DNA of 20,452 nt. Origin: CAZNYG01 sp964577205 (GTDB taxonomy: Bacteria; Elusimicrobiota; Endomicrobiia; Endomicrobiales; CAIRNS01). The stretch is taken from the NCBI GenBank assembly GCA_964577205.1, contig CAZNYG010000037.1, forward strand, positions 1 to 20,452, given 5' to 3'. Both the position numbers and the translations under genes were made by a program. The notes beneath the pieces were generated by a model. It had not been told where the DNA came from. It was given only the letters and a program-made list of their open reading frames with translations, and did not search any database. Below, piece by piece: positions 1 through 6,344 of the stretch; positions within the stretch are counted from its first letter, which is position 1; each line of letters begins with the position of its first letter.

Positions 1-40
1 TCATAATCAAAGGCAGTTGACTGCGGGTGTAAATAAAATA

Positions 41-72
41 GAAAGGGTCTTAGGGAAAATTTGTTTTCCCTA
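41..72 (+). repeat. Dispersed hairpin element, copy 1 (upstream of rpsJ)
   Basis: The 5' box GAAAGGG lies at 41-47. A perfect 9-bp stem follows: TAGGGAAAA at 51-59 pairs with TTTTCCCTA at 64-72, with loop TTTG. The same arrangement recurs before rplW, rplX and mreC in the same orientation. It ends 58 nt before the rpsJ start. The structure is read directly from the sequence; its function is unknown. Confidence 0.75.
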
Positions 73-75
73 TTA

Positions 76-118
76 CAATTCGAAGGACGAGCGTCTCTCC
101 CGTCATTCGAATTGGAGG
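76..118 (+). promoter_or_regulatory. rpsJ leader hairpin abutting the Shine-Dalgarno
   Basis: CAATTCGAA (76-84) and TTCGAATTG (106-114) form a perfect 9-bp stem enclosing 21 nt. The ribosome binding site GGAGG occupies 114-118, so its first G is the last paired base of the stem. The fold would sit against, and could partly hide, the rpsJ ribosome binding site. This suggests translational control of the first S10-operon gene, which is an inference. In E. coli the equivalent leader is bound by L4; I see no evidence for a particular ligand here. Confidence 0.55.
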
Positions 119-130
119 TTACGAAACGTT

Positions 131-457
131 ATGGTTACAGAAAAAGTCATTCCAACACAACGCCTGCGCATCAAGCTTCGCGCGTATGACCACAAAATGC
201 TGGATGATTCTCTGGCAAAGATAGTGGAAACGGCGCGTCGGACGGGTGCCCGTATTACCGGCCCCGTCCTTCTGCCTACCGCGATCAGGAAGTATTGCGT
301 CAACCGTTCGGTCCATTCGGATAAAAAGTCCCGTGAACAGTTCGAGATGCGCATACACAAACGGCTCGTGGACATTCTTGAGCCGTCGCAGAAAACCGTC
401 GAAGAATTGATGAAACTCGATCTTCCGGCCGGTGTGGACATTGAGATTAAGATGTAA
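131..457 (+). CDS. rpsJ: 30S ribosomal protein S10
   Basis: This gene encodes uS10 (108 aa), a small-subunit head protein that also acts as NusE in the NusB antitermination complex. The N-terminus carries the family run QRLRIKLRAYDHKMLD and the middle has RRTGARITGPVLLPT, both strongly S10-like. The length is close to the usual 100-105 aa. The frame stays open upstream to near position 17, but the ATG at 131 is chosen because GGAGG lies at 114-118, 12 nt upstream, and S10 proteins begin close to this motif. It is the first gene of the S10 operon. Its leader holds a dispersed hairpin element and a second stem touching the ribosome binding site, so the operon may be regulated there. Confidence 0.97.
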   Translation: MVTEKVIPTQRLRIKLRAYDHKMLDDSLAKIVETARRTGARITGPVLLPTAIRKYCVNRSVHSDKKSREQFEMRIHKRLVDILEPSQKTVEELMKLDLPAGVDIEIKM

Positions 458-482
458 ACGGCAGCGGCGGGGAAAAAGGAAT

Positions 483-526
483 AAGGATCGGGAACGGCGA
501 GTTCCCGGTGTCCTTGCCTGATCCTT
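483..526 (+). promoter_or_regulatory. Nested hairpin in the rpsJ-rplC spacer
   Basis: The outer stem AAGGATC (483-489) pairs with GATCCTT (520-526). The inner stem GGGAAC (490-495) pairs with GTTCCC (501-506) around a 5-nt loop, and 13 unpaired bases lie on the 3' side. No T-run follows, so it does not look like a terminator. It fills the middle of a 99-nt spacer within an operon where spacers are often short. A role in mRNA processing or translational control of rplC is possible but unproven. Confidence 0.5.
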
Positions 527-556
527 ACGGCCAAATAATTAAGCCCAAGGTGTGAC

Positions 557-1246
557 ATGCTAAAATCTATTATCGGTACTAAAGTTGGTATGATGCAGAT
601 CTTTGATGCGACGGGGAATTGTATACCGGTAACGGTTATTTCTGCCGGGCCCTGCGTGGTGACCGGTATCCGGACGCGGGAAAAGGAAGGATATAACGCC
701 GTCCAGATCGGCTTCGGAGAGGTCAAAGAAAAGTCTCTGACAAAACCGTTGATCGGCCAGTTCAAAAAGAATAATCTCGCGCTGAAGAAATACGTGCATG
801 AATTCAAGACCGAGGACGTGGCATCCTTTCAGGTCGGCCAGGAGATCAAGGCTGACGTCTTCAAGTCGGGCGATTATGTTGATGTCGTCGGTGTGACGAA
901 GGGGAAAGGCTACGCGGGCGTCATGAAACGCCACAATTTTGCCGGAGGCCCCATGACTCACGGGCAATCGGACCGGCAGCGCGCGCGCGGCTCCAGCAGC
1001 GGCCAGGGTTTTCAGCGCGTGATAAAAGGGCTTCGCATGGCTGGACATTTAGGCCATGAATATGTTACAATACAAAGATTACAGGTAGTAGGGGTCGATC
1101 CCGAGAAGAATTATATCCTTCTGCGGGGGGCGACACCGGGCGCCAATAAGAGCGTCATCTACATTGAACAGACGGTAAAAAAGGTGAAAGCTCCTGTCGC
1201 CGCGAAAGCAGCGGACAAGAAGAAAGCTGAAAAAGGGAAAAAGTAA
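557..1246 (+). CDS. rplC: 50S ribosomal protein L3
   Basis: This gene encodes uL3 (229 aa), a primary 23S rRNA binder that starts large-subunit assembly and reaches toward the peptidyl transferase centre. The N-terminus MLKSIIGTKVGMMQIFD is diagnostic. The loop GGPMTHGQSDRQRARGSS followed by KGLRMAGHLG matches the extended L3 finger, although many relatives read KGKKMAGHMG. The C-terminal 20 or so residues form an Ala/Lys-rich tail. The ATG at 557 is preceded by AAGG at 547-550 with 6-nt spacing. The gene follows rpsJ after a 99-nt structured spacer and is followed 9 nt later by rplD. Confidence 0.97.
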   Translation: MLKSIIGTKVGMMQIFDATGNCIPVTVISAGPCVVTGIRTREKEGYNAVQIGFGEVKEKSLTKPLIGQFKKNNLALKKYVHEFKTEDVASFQVGQEIKADVFKSGDYVDVVGVTKGKGYAGVMKRHNFAGGPMTHGQSDRQRARGSSSGQGFQRVIKGLRMAGHLGHEYVTIQRLQVVGVDPEKNYILLRGATPGANKSVIYIEQTVKKVKAPVAAKAADKKKAEKGKK

Positions 1247-1255
1247 AAGGGAATC

Positions 1256-1888
1256 ATGGATACGACACTCTATACATTACAGGGGCAGGAAAAAGGAAAG
1301 ATCACCCTTCCCGCGCTATTCGAGGCCAAAGTATCGCCGAAACTGCTGCACGAAGTGGTCACCGGCTACCTCGCGAACCAGCGTTTCGGGAACCATTCAA
1401 CAAAGACGAGAGCGGATGTTTCCGGATCTGGAAGAAAGCTTTATAAGCAGAAAGGCACCGGTAACGCGCGTGCCGGTTCGATACGTTCGCCGCTTCGCCG
1501 TCACGGCGGTATTATATTCGGGCCCAAACCGCACGGATATTATCAGAACGTACCCCGTCAGAAGCGCCAGCTCTCCCTTACCATGGCTCTTACTGAGAAA
1601 GTGAAGAACGGATCGATGAAGGTTATAGAGAATATAACTCTTGCCGAGCCGAAAACGAAGCAGATGGCGGGCATACTAAAAAATCTTAAACTGAACAGTG
1701 GAACGGTTCTTCTTGTAGTTGAAAAGGCGGATGACAGGCTTAAGAAGGCGTCCCGTAATATTAGGGATCTGGTGATCGCGGAAGCGGCCAATATCAACAC
1801 GTACCAGGTCATGTGGGCTGCAACGCTTGTCATAACCAGCGGTGCCATAGATCAATTGCAGAAAAAAATAGAAGCGGCCGCAAAATAG
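1256..1888 (+). CDS. rplD: 50S ribosomal protein L4
   Basis: This gene encodes uL4 (210 aa), which binds 23S rRNA and extends a loop into the peptide exit tunnel. In E. coli it also represses the S10 operon. The loop is clear around residues 48-82, including SGSGRKLYKQKGTGNARAG and then PLRRHGGIIFGPKPH. The length is typical (about 200-210 aa). The start ATG at 1256 has AGGGA immediately upstream with tight spacing, and lies 9 nt after rplC. A 137-nt spacer with two hairpins separates it from rplW. Whether L4 autoregulates this operon cannot be read from the sequence. Confidence 0.97.
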   Translation: MDTTLYTLQGQEKGKITLPALFEAKVSPKLLHEVVTGYLANQRFGNHSTKTRADVSGSGRKLYKQKGTGNARAGSIRSPLRRHGGIIFGPKPHGYYQNVPRQKRQLSLTMALTEKVKNGSMKVIENITLAEPKTKQMAGILKNLKLNSGTVLLVVEKADDRLKKASRNIRDLVIAEAANINTYQVMWAATLVITSGAIDQLQKKIEAAAK

Positions 1889-1941
1889 CCATAAAATGCG
1901 TGTCAGATTTCTAGTCTTGCAGTGAGCAGGTAAATTTAATA

Positions 1942-1973
1942 GAAAGGGTGTGAGGGGCAAATGGTTCCCCCTC
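1942..1973 (+). repeat. Dispersed hairpin element, copy 2 (upstream of rplW)
   Basis: The 5' box GAAAGGG lies at 1942-1948. The stem runs GAGGGG (1952-1957) with CCCCTC (1968-1973), a C-C mismatch at 1958/1967, then AA (1959-1960) with TT (1965-1966), and loop ATGG. Its outer pairs are G-C and A-T where copy 1 has T-A and A-T. It ends 52 nt before the rplW start. It matches the copies at 41, 6246 and 17453. Confidence 0.7.
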
Positions 1974-1979
1974 CTGCAA

Positions 1980-2013
1980 ACAAAATGAAGTATGTAATTT
2001 TGCTTCGTTTTGT
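1980..2013 (+). promoter_or_regulatory. Second hairpin in the rplW leader
   Basis: ACAAAATGAAG (1980-1990) pairs with CTTCGTTTTGT (2003-2013): 10 Watson-Crick pairs and one T-G wobble, enclosing 12 nt. It follows dispersed element copy 2 and ends 12 nt before the rplW start codon. That is close enough to affect ribosome access, which is an inference. Confidence 0.5.
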
Positions 2014-2025
2014 CTGGGTTATATC

Positions 2026-2313
2026 ATGGATATCAGAAAAATCATTAAGAAGCCTCTGATCACTGAAAAAGCGTCCGTTCTTCGCGAAAAAGAGAACAAA
2101 TATGTTTTCATGGTGGACAAGGATGCCAACAAGTCGCAGATCAAGTCCGCCGTCGAGACCCTTTTCAAGGTCGGTGTCGAAGGTGTCCATACCTCCATCG
2201 TTGCCGGGAAATTGAAACGCATGGGCGCTCATTCCGGTTACAGGCAGGATTGGAAAAAAGCCGTCGTAAAGTTGAAAAAAGGCCAGGAAATCAAGGTTGC
2301 GGAGGAAGTGTAA
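2026..2313 (+). CDS. rplW: 50S ribosomal protein L23
   Basis: This gene encodes uL23 (95 aa), located at the tunnel exit, where it docks trigger factor and the signal recognition particle. The N-terminus MDIRKIIKKPLITEKAS and the segment YVFMVDKDANKSQIKSAVE are characteristic. The centre VGVEGVHTSIVAGKLKRMG matches the family's strand-loop region. The length is typical. The ATG at 2026 has only a weak purine stretch (GGG at 2016-2018) as ribosome binding site, and two hairpins lie just upstream, so expression may be modulated here. The gene is in the expected place between rplD and rplB. Confidence 0.96.
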   Translation: MDIRKIIKKPLITEKASVLREKENKYVFMVDKDANKSQIKSAVETLFKVGVEGVHTSIVAGKLKRMGAHSGYRQDWKKAVVKLKKGQEIKVAEEV

Positions 2314-2388
2314 GCGCACAGATAACATATCTGCCGTACTTCCATAATAAAAAGTATGGGCAAATCCGCCCGCAAAAAGGATTCTAAC

Positions 2389-3231
2389 ATGCCGATAAAA
2401 GCATTCAAGCCGTATACTCCCGTACGGCGGTTCATAACCGTTGAAGACTTCTCCGACGTAACTAGAAATGAACCCGAAAAACACCTCCTGGCTCCGCTGC
2501 GCAAAAAAGGCGGACGGAACAATACCGGTCAGATCATGGTCCGCCATAAAGGCGGCGGCCATAAGAGACATTACCGTATAATCGATTTCAAACGTAACAA
2601 ACTGAACGTCCCCGCGAAAGTCGTCTCGGTAGAATACGACCCAAACCGCTCGAGCCGCATCGCTCTCCTTGAGTACACTGACGGCGAAAAGCGCTATATC
2701 ATCCAGCCGGTGGGAATGAAGGTCGGAGACACTGTCATGGCAGGTCCCGACGCGGAGATCCAGCCGGGCAACGCCCTTCCACTCATCAATCTCCCTGTAG
2801 GTACATTTGTTCATAATATCGAGCTGGTCCCAGGTAAAGGCGCCCAGATGGTGCGTTCGGCAGGAACGGCGGCACAGCTTCTCGCGAAAGAAGGCGACTA
2901 CGCGCATCTGCGTATGCCCTCCGGCGAGATAAGGCTTGTTTCCGTCAATTGCTACGCGACGATCGGACAGGTAGGCAATATAGATCATGAAAATGTCACC
3001 CTCGGGTCAGCTGGCCGTTCACGGCACCTGGGTATCCGTCCCACGGTGCGTGGAACCGCGATGAACTCCGTTGACCATCCTCACGGCGGCGGCCGCGGTA
3101 AATCAAAAGGCAACAACCAGCCGCGCAGCCCCTGGAACCAGCCGGCCAAAGGATACAAAACCCGTCCCCGCAAAGTCTGGGACTGGATGATAGTCCGTCG
3201 GCGCGGAAAGTCAAAAGAAGCGTCGGCATAA
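2389..3231 (+). CDS. rplB: 50S ribosomal protein L2
   Basis: This gene encodes uL2 (280 aa), a highly conserved protein needed for subunit joining and for peptidyl transferase centre integrity. Signatures include GGGHKRHYRIIDFKR near residues 55-69, VEYDPNRSSRIALLEY near 81-96 and SVDHPHGGGRGKSKG near 227-241. His230 corresponds to the conserved functional histidine. The frame is open to an upstream ATG at 2356, which would add 11 residues. I choose 2389 because MPIKAFKPYTP is the family-like start and AAGG lies at 2377-2380 with 8-nt spacing. It is followed by a 49-nt AT-rich repeat spacer before rpsS. Confidence 0.97.
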   Translation: MPIKAFKPYTPVRRFITVEDFSDVTRNEPEKHLLAPLRKKGGRNNTGQIMVRHKGGGHKRHYRIIDFKRNKLNVPAKVVSVEYDPNRSSRIALLEYTDGEKRYIIQPVGMKVGDTVMAGPDAEIQPGNALPLINLPVGTFVHNIELVPGKGAQMVRSAGTAAQLLAKEGDYAHLRMPSGEIRLVSVNCYATIGQVGNIDHENVTLGSAGRSRHLGIRPTVRGTAMNSVDHPHGGGRGKSKGNNQPRSPWNQPAKGYKTRPRKVWDWMIVRRRGKSKEASA

Positions 3232-3232
3232 A

Positions 3233-3264
3233 TTTGAAATTTGCAATTTGAGATTTGCAATTTT
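3233..3264 (+). repeat. AATTTG-type short direct repeats in the rplB-rpsS spacer
   Basis: The spacer is mostly iterations of a TTTG/CAATTT unit. The 11-mer ATTTGCAATTT occurs exactly twice, at 3239-3249 and 3253-3263. It is far more AT-rich than the flanking genes. Related strings occur before adk (11411-11420) and before mrdA (19043-19052). It ends just before the rpsS ribosome binding site at 3267-3273. Confidence 0.6.
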
Positions 3265-3280
3265 ACAGGAGGGTTCATAG

Positions 3281-3568
3281 ATGGGTCGGTCAACTAAAAA
3301 GGGTCCATACATAGACGCGAAACTCCAGAAGAAGATACAGAAGATGATACAGTCGGGAGAGAAAAAGGTCATCAAGACGTGGGCGAGAGCCTCGATGATC
3401 ACGCCCGAGTTCGTCGGTCATACGATCGCGATACACAACGGCAAGAAGTTCCTCCCTATTTTCATAACGGAACAGATGGTCGGACATCGTCTTGGCGAAT
3501 TCGCTCCCACACGGTTCTTCAGGGGCCACGGTGCGTCTCATGCCAAGTCGGTTACTGAATTGACCTGA
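3281..3568 (+). CDS. rpsS: 30S ribosomal protein S19
   Basis: This gene encodes uS19 (95 aa), a small-subunit head protein that pairs with S13 near the A-site tRNA. It begins MGRSTKKGPYID and carries KTWARASMITPEFVGHTIAIHNGKKF across residues 32-57, followed by GHRLGEFAPTRFFRGHG, all typical of S19. A strong AGGAGGG at 3267-3273 lies 7 nt before the ATG. The length matches the usual 90-95 aa. It lies between rplB and rplV as in most bacteria, but the 118-nt spacer to rplV is longer than usual and carries two stem-loops. Confidence 0.97.
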   Translation: MGRSTKKGPYIDAKLQKKIQKMIQSGEKKVIKTWARASMITPEFVGHTIAIHNGKKFLPIFITEQMVGHRLGEFAPTRFFRGHGASHAKSVTELT

Positions 3569-3640
3569 TCCATTCTTCTGCGCGGGGAGGCGAGTCCTCT
3601 GTCCGCAGAGACAGGCAGCGGCGATTCTGAAATTTCAAGT

Positions 3641-3668
3641 AAGCCTCCGGACCAAAACGGAGGGGCTT
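3641..3668 (+). promoter_or_regulatory. Stem-loops in the rpsS-rplV spacer
   Basis: CCTCCG (3644-3649) pairs with CGGAGG (3658-3663), and the outer AAG (3641-3643) can pair with CTT (3666-3668) across a two-G bulge. A smaller hairpin, CTCTG/CAGAG with a 4-nt loop, lies upstream around 3597-3610. There is no T-run. The structure ends 5 nt before the rplV ribosome binding site GAGGAG (3674-3679). Confidence 0.45.
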
Positions 3669-3686
3669 CACAGAGGAGTTACCATA

Positions 3687-4058
3687 ATGGAAGCAGTGGC
3701 ACACGCACGATTTGTCCGATACGCACCGAGAAAAGTTAACCTTGTGTTGCAGCTTATTCGCAGAAAGCCGGTTGAGAAGGCTTTTGAAATACTTTCTTTT
3801 GCTCCGAAATCAGTAGTCCCTCTGATCCAGAAAACGCTCAAAAGCGCCGTCGCGAACAGCGGGCATCTGAAAGACATGAGCAAGCTTACCGTGAAAGAAT
3901 GCTGGGTAGGCCAGGGTCCGGTGCTTAAGCGCATGCGTCCGGGGCCGATGGGACGAGGGATGCCTTATACGCGCAAGACCAGCCATCTGACTATTGTGGT
4001 TACGGATGCAATGGCCATAAAGAAAAAGGCCAAAAAAATAACGTCAAAGGGTAACTAA
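3687..4058 (+). CDS. rplV: 50S ribosomal protein L22
   Basis: This gene encodes uL22 (123 aa), whose beta-hairpin lines the narrowest part of the exit tunnel beside L4. The N-terminal AHARFVRYAPRKVNLVLQLI and the C-terminal TRKTSHLTIVVTD are characteristic. The hairpin tip at residues 83-96 reads MRPGPMGRGMPYTR, where many bacteria have a PRA-x-GRA sequence of the same length, so the tunnel face differs in composition. GAGGAG at 3674-3679 lies 7 nt before the ATG. rpsC follows after 9 nt, so the two are translationally close. Confidence 0.96.
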   Translation: MEAVAHARFVRYAPRKVNLVLQLIRRKPVEKAFEILSFAPKSVVPLIQKTLKSAVANSGHLKDMSKLTVKECWVGQGPVLKRMRPGPMGRGMPYTRKTSHLTIVVTDAMAIKKKAKKITSKGN

Positions 4059-4067
4059 GGAATTATT

Positions 4068-4808
4068 ATGGGTCAGAAAGTCCATCCTAAAAGTGTTCGT
4101 CTCGGCTACATCAAAGACTGGGAATCAAAATGGTTCAATCTGCGCGAGATGCCTGATTTCATCGAAGAAGATCAGCGCATCAGATCCTATCTGAAAAACA
4201 AGCTCCATCTGGCCGCCGTAGCGCGTATCGTCGTTGAACGGGCCGGGAAATATCTGCGGGTCAATATTCATACTGCCCGTCCGGGCATTGTCATCGGGAA
4301 AGGCGGGCAGGGCATTGAAGCGCTCCGGAACGAGATCGAGCAGATAACCACTCGCAAGACATTCGTGAACGTCATGGAGATCAAACGGCCGGAGCTGGAC
4401 GCTCAGCTTGTTGCCGAAGGTATAGCTCTTCAGCTTGAAAAACAAGTCTCTTTCCGTCGCGCCATGAAACGCGTGATCGAAAAAACGATGCAGGCTGGCG
4501 CTCAAGGGATCAAGATCATGGTCAGCGGTCGCCTTGGCGGCGCCGAGATCGCCCGGCGTGAATGGATGAAAGAAGGCCGCGTGCCTCTTCAGACGTTCCG
4601 CGCGGATATAGATTACGGTTTCGCGGAATCGTTCACGACCATGGGGCAGATCGGCGTCAAGGTTTGGATATTCAAAAAAGAACTTTTCAGAAAAACTGAA
4701 AAAGAGCTTGTGGATACGGCGAAAGCAGTTGAGAAAGCAAAAGCGACTGAAGTTAAAGCGCAGGCTCCCGCTCAGAAAGCGGAGACTGATCTGAATATTC
4801 AGGGTTGA
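4068..4808 (+). CDS. rpsC: 30S ribosomal protein S3
   Basis: This gene encodes uS3 (246 aa), at the mRNA entry channel with helicase-related function. It begins MGQKVHPKSVRLGYIKDWESK. A KH type-2 domain carries RPGIVIGKGGQGIEALR around residues 71-87. The C-terminal domain has GRLGGAEIARREWMKEGRVP followed by DIDYGFAESFTTMGQIGVK. The last 35 or so residues form a Lys/Ala-rich tail that makes it slightly longer than usual. TAAGGA at 4056-4061 is the ribosome binding site with 6-nt spacing. Its TGA stop runs directly into a GC-rich palindrome similar to the one at the rplX stop. Confidence 0.97.
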   Translation: MGQKVHPKSVRLGYIKDWESKWFNLREMPDFIEEDQRIRSYLKNKLHLAAVARIVVERAGKYLRVNIHTARPGIVIGKGGQGIEALRNEIEQITTRKTFVNVMEIKRPELDAQLVAEGIALQLEKQVSFRRAMKRVIEKTMQAGAQGIKIMVSGRLGGAEIARREWMKEGRVPLQTFRADIDYGFAESFTTMGQIGVKVWIFKKELFRKTEKELVDTAKAVEKAKATEVKAQAPAQKAETDLNIQG

Positions 4809-4856
4809 TCCCGCGTCCGCGGGTTGTCGCGAAATTGTAGAGCCTTAGGCGCTCCA
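4806..4856 (+). repeat. CCCGCG palindrome element, copy A (rpsC stop)
   Basis: CCCGCG (4810-4815) pairs with CGCGGG (4818-4823). It starts at the TGA stop of rpsC and is followed by an arm containing GCGAAATTGTAGAGCCTTAG. The order and spacing align with copy B at 6654-6698, which also starts at a TGA stop. Two aligned copies in equivalent positions suggest a dispersed intergenic element. Confidence 0.55.
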
Positions 4857-4873
4857 TAACGAGGGTATACGCA

Positions 4874-5287
4874 ATGTTGATGCCGAAACGTGTCAAATAC
4901 AGAAAAACGCACAGAGGCCGCATGAAGGGCAGGGCAAAAGGCGGTACGACGCTTTCATTCGGTCAATACGGGCTTCAGGCCATGGAACCCGCCTGGATAA
5001 CGAGCAATCAGATCGAATCTTCCCGTGTTGCTCTTTCAAAGTTCATAAAAAAGGGCGGCAAGCTTTGGGTGCGCATATTCCCGGATAAGCCCGTGACGAA
5101 AAAACCCGCAGAAACGCGTATGGGTAAGGGGAAAGGCGATCCTCAGTTCTGGGTCGCGGTAGTCAAACCCGGACGCATTATGTTCGAACTTGAAGGCTTG
5201 TCCACGGTCGACGCCAGGAAGGCTATGGCCCTGGCCGCTCACAAGCTGCCGATCAGCACGAAGTTCCTTATGCGCAGAGAAAACTAG
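4874..5287 (+). CDS. rplP: 50S ribosomal protein L16
   Basis: This gene encodes uL16 (137 aa), which helps place A-site tRNA and is added late in large-subunit assembly. It begins MLMPKRVKYRKTHRGRMKG, the diagnostic L16 start. It continues with SFGQYGLQAMEPAWITSNQI and RIFPDKPVTKKPAETRMGKG, then AAHKLPISTKFLMR at the end. The length is typical. GAGGG at 4861-4865 lies 8 nt before the ATG. It is separated from rpsC by a 65-nt spacer carrying a CCCGCG palindrome, and from rpmC by 28 nt. Confidence 0.97.
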   Translation: MLMPKRVKYRKTHRGRMKGRAKGGTTLSFGQYGLQAMEPAWITSNQIESSRVALSKFIKKGGKLWVRIFPDKPVTKKPAETRMGKGKGDPQFWVAVVKPGRIMFELEGLSTVDARKAMALAAHKLPISTKFLMRREN

Positions 5288-5315
5288 AACAAAATAAAAG
5301 GTAACGAGCGAACAC

Positions 5316-5519
5316 ATGAAAGCGAAAATCTGGCAGGAAATGAAAAGCCTCTCCATGGCTGAACTGGACGCGCGTCTGCGTGACGAGCAGGAAAAGTATT
5401 TCAGGTTGAAATTCCGTCACGCGTCTACTCCGCTGAAGAATCCCATGGAAATACGGAACGTGCGCCGCCTCATAGCGCGCCTGAAAGCTTTAAAGAAAAA
5501 TGCCGAAGCAAAGGCATAA
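5316..5519 (+). CDS. rpmC: 50S ribosomal protein L29
   Basis: This gene encodes uL29 (67 aa), a small helical protein next to L23 at the tunnel exit. The sequence shows the expected helix-turn-helix pattern: MAELDARLRDEQEKYFRLKF, then a turn TPLKNPMEIRNVRRLIARLK and a basic end. AAGG at 5298-5301 is a somewhat distant ribosome binding site. The order rplP-rpmC-rpsQ is conserved in bacteria and supports the call for this short protein. Confidence 0.93.
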   Translation: MKAKIWQEMKSLSMAELDARLRDEQEKYFRLKFRHASTPLKNPMEIRNVRRLIARLKALKKNAEAKA

Positions 5520-5543
5520 TAACTCTGACGGGAAGGAACAATG

Positions 5544-5795
5544 ATGGAACGTGGCAGACGTAAGGTTCAAACGGGCATCGTCATCGGTGATAAAACGGAT
5601 AAGACGCGCATCGTGGAAGTGACCCGCACTTTCCGTCATACGATGTATGACAAGGTGCTGCGCCGTCGCGCGAAATTCTACGTTCATGATGAAAAGAACG
5701 AGTCGCACGCCGGCGATGAGGTGCGTATCATGGAGTCCAGGCCGCTGTCCAAACTGAAACGGTGGTTCCTGGTCGAGATAGTCAAGAAAGCGTAA
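5544..5795 (+). CDS. rpsQ: 30S ribosomal protein S17
   Basis: This gene encodes uS17 (83 aa), an OB-fold primary binder of the 16S rRNA 5' domain. The signature RRKVQTGIVIGDKTDKTRIV leads into VTRTFRHTMYDKVLRRRAKF, followed by HAGDEVRIMESRPLSKLKRW, all typical of S17. Two ATG codons are adjacent at 5541 and 5544. GGAAGGA at 5531-5537 lies 3 nt from the first and 6 nt from the second, so 5544 is slightly favoured; the difference is one residue. It is the last gene of the S10-type block, and rplN begins 54 nt later. Confidence 0.96.
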   Translation: MERGRRKVQTGIVIGDKTDKTRIVEVTRTFRHTMYDKVLRRRAKFYVHDEKNESHAGDEVRIMESRPLSKLKRWFLVEIVKKA

Positions 5796-5849
5796 CGGGC
5801 CGCTGTAAGAGACGGTTCCTTGCGACGAACGACAGGTTGAGGGCGAACG

Positions 5850-6218
5850 ATGATCCAGGAAAGAACGATTCTGACGGTAGCTGATAATTCCGGCGCGCGT
5901 AAAATACGGTGCTTCCGGGTGATGAAGGGCATGAAGAGGCGCTATGCCAGTGTGGGTGACACCATCGTCGCCTCGGTGCAGGACGCTATCCCCCAGGGCG
6001 CGATCAAGAAAGGGGACGTCGTTAAGGCGGTGATCGTCCGCACGGCTAAAGAAGTGCGGCGGGTGGACGGGACGTACATAAAGTTCGACGATAACGCGGC
6101 CGTCGTCATCAACGACGAAGGCGAGCCCAAGGGTACCCGTATTTTCGGCCCCGTGGCGCGTGAACTGAGAGAAAAGAACTATCTGAAGATCATTTCTCTC
6201 GCGCCGGAAGTTATTTAA
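5850..6218 (+). CDS. rplN: 50S ribosomal protein L14
   Basis: This gene encodes uL14 (122 aa), an intersubunit bridge protein and the binding site of the silencing factor RsfS. It begins MIQERTILTVADNSGARKIR. It contains GDTIVASVQDAIPQGAIKKG, then FDDNAAVVINDEGEPKGTRI and the end FGPVARELREKNYLKIISLAPEVI, nearly canonical throughout. The length equals the family norm. A GAGGG stretch near 5838-5842 serves as ribosome binding site. It opens the spc-type block. The 126-nt spacer to rplX holds dispersed hairpin copy 3. Confidence 0.98.
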   Translation: MIQERTILTVADNSGARKIRCFRVMKGMKRRYASVGDTIVASVQDAIPQGAIKKGDVVKAVIVRTAKEVRRVDGTYIKFDDNAAVVINDEGEPKGTRIFGPVARELREKNYLKIISLAPEVI

Positions 6219-6245
6219 GGGTAATTTTCGCCGGTAATATTAAAA

Positions 6246-6278
6246 GAAAGGGGTTTAAAGGGGAAAGTATTTCCCCTT
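6246..6278 (+). repeat. Dispersed hairpin element, copy 3 (upstream of rplX)
   Basis: The 5' box GAAAGGGG lies at 6246-6253, followed by TTTAAA. A perfect 9-bp stem follows: AAGGGGAAA (6258-6266) with TTTCCCCTT (6270-6278), loop GTA. The flanking pairs are A-T, A-T, against T-A/A-T in copy 1 and G-C/A-T in copy 2. It ends 66 nt before the rplX start. Confidence 0.75.
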
Positions 6279-6285
6279 CAACTGG

Positions 6286-6328
6286 CCCGCAGGTGTTTAA
6301 AACAGGTTGTTATCCCGATTGATGCGGG
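6286..6328 (+). promoter_or_regulatory. Second hairpin in the rplX leader
   Basis: CCCGCA (6286-6291) pairs with TGCGGG (6323-6328). A small TGTT/AACA stem lies inside at 6294-6304. A second CCCG at 6314-6317 could compete for the same CGGG, so two folds are possible. It follows dispersed hairpin copy 3 and ends 3 nt before the rplX ribosome binding site GAGGA (6332-6336). Confidence 0.4.
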
Positions 6329-6344
6329 TTAGAGGACAGAAACC

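Noticed and set aside
1..20. Possible 3' end of an upstream gene (frame ending IIKGS then TGA)
   Set aside because: Only five codons are visible. The ending loosely resembles an EF-Tu tail, but that is too little to call a gene.
17..39. TTGACT and TAAAAT as a promoter for rpsJ
   Set aside because: The boxes are only about 11 nt apart, far short of the 16-18 nt expected for a housekeeping promoter.
1936..2988. Long minus-strand open frame (350 codons)
   Set aside because: It lies antisense to rplW and most of rplB, has no recognisable domain, and comes from the codon bias of the + strand genes.
3233..3264. CRISPR-like array
   Set aside because: The repeats are 11 bp with a 3-nt gap and no spacers of regular size, and no cas genes are nearby.
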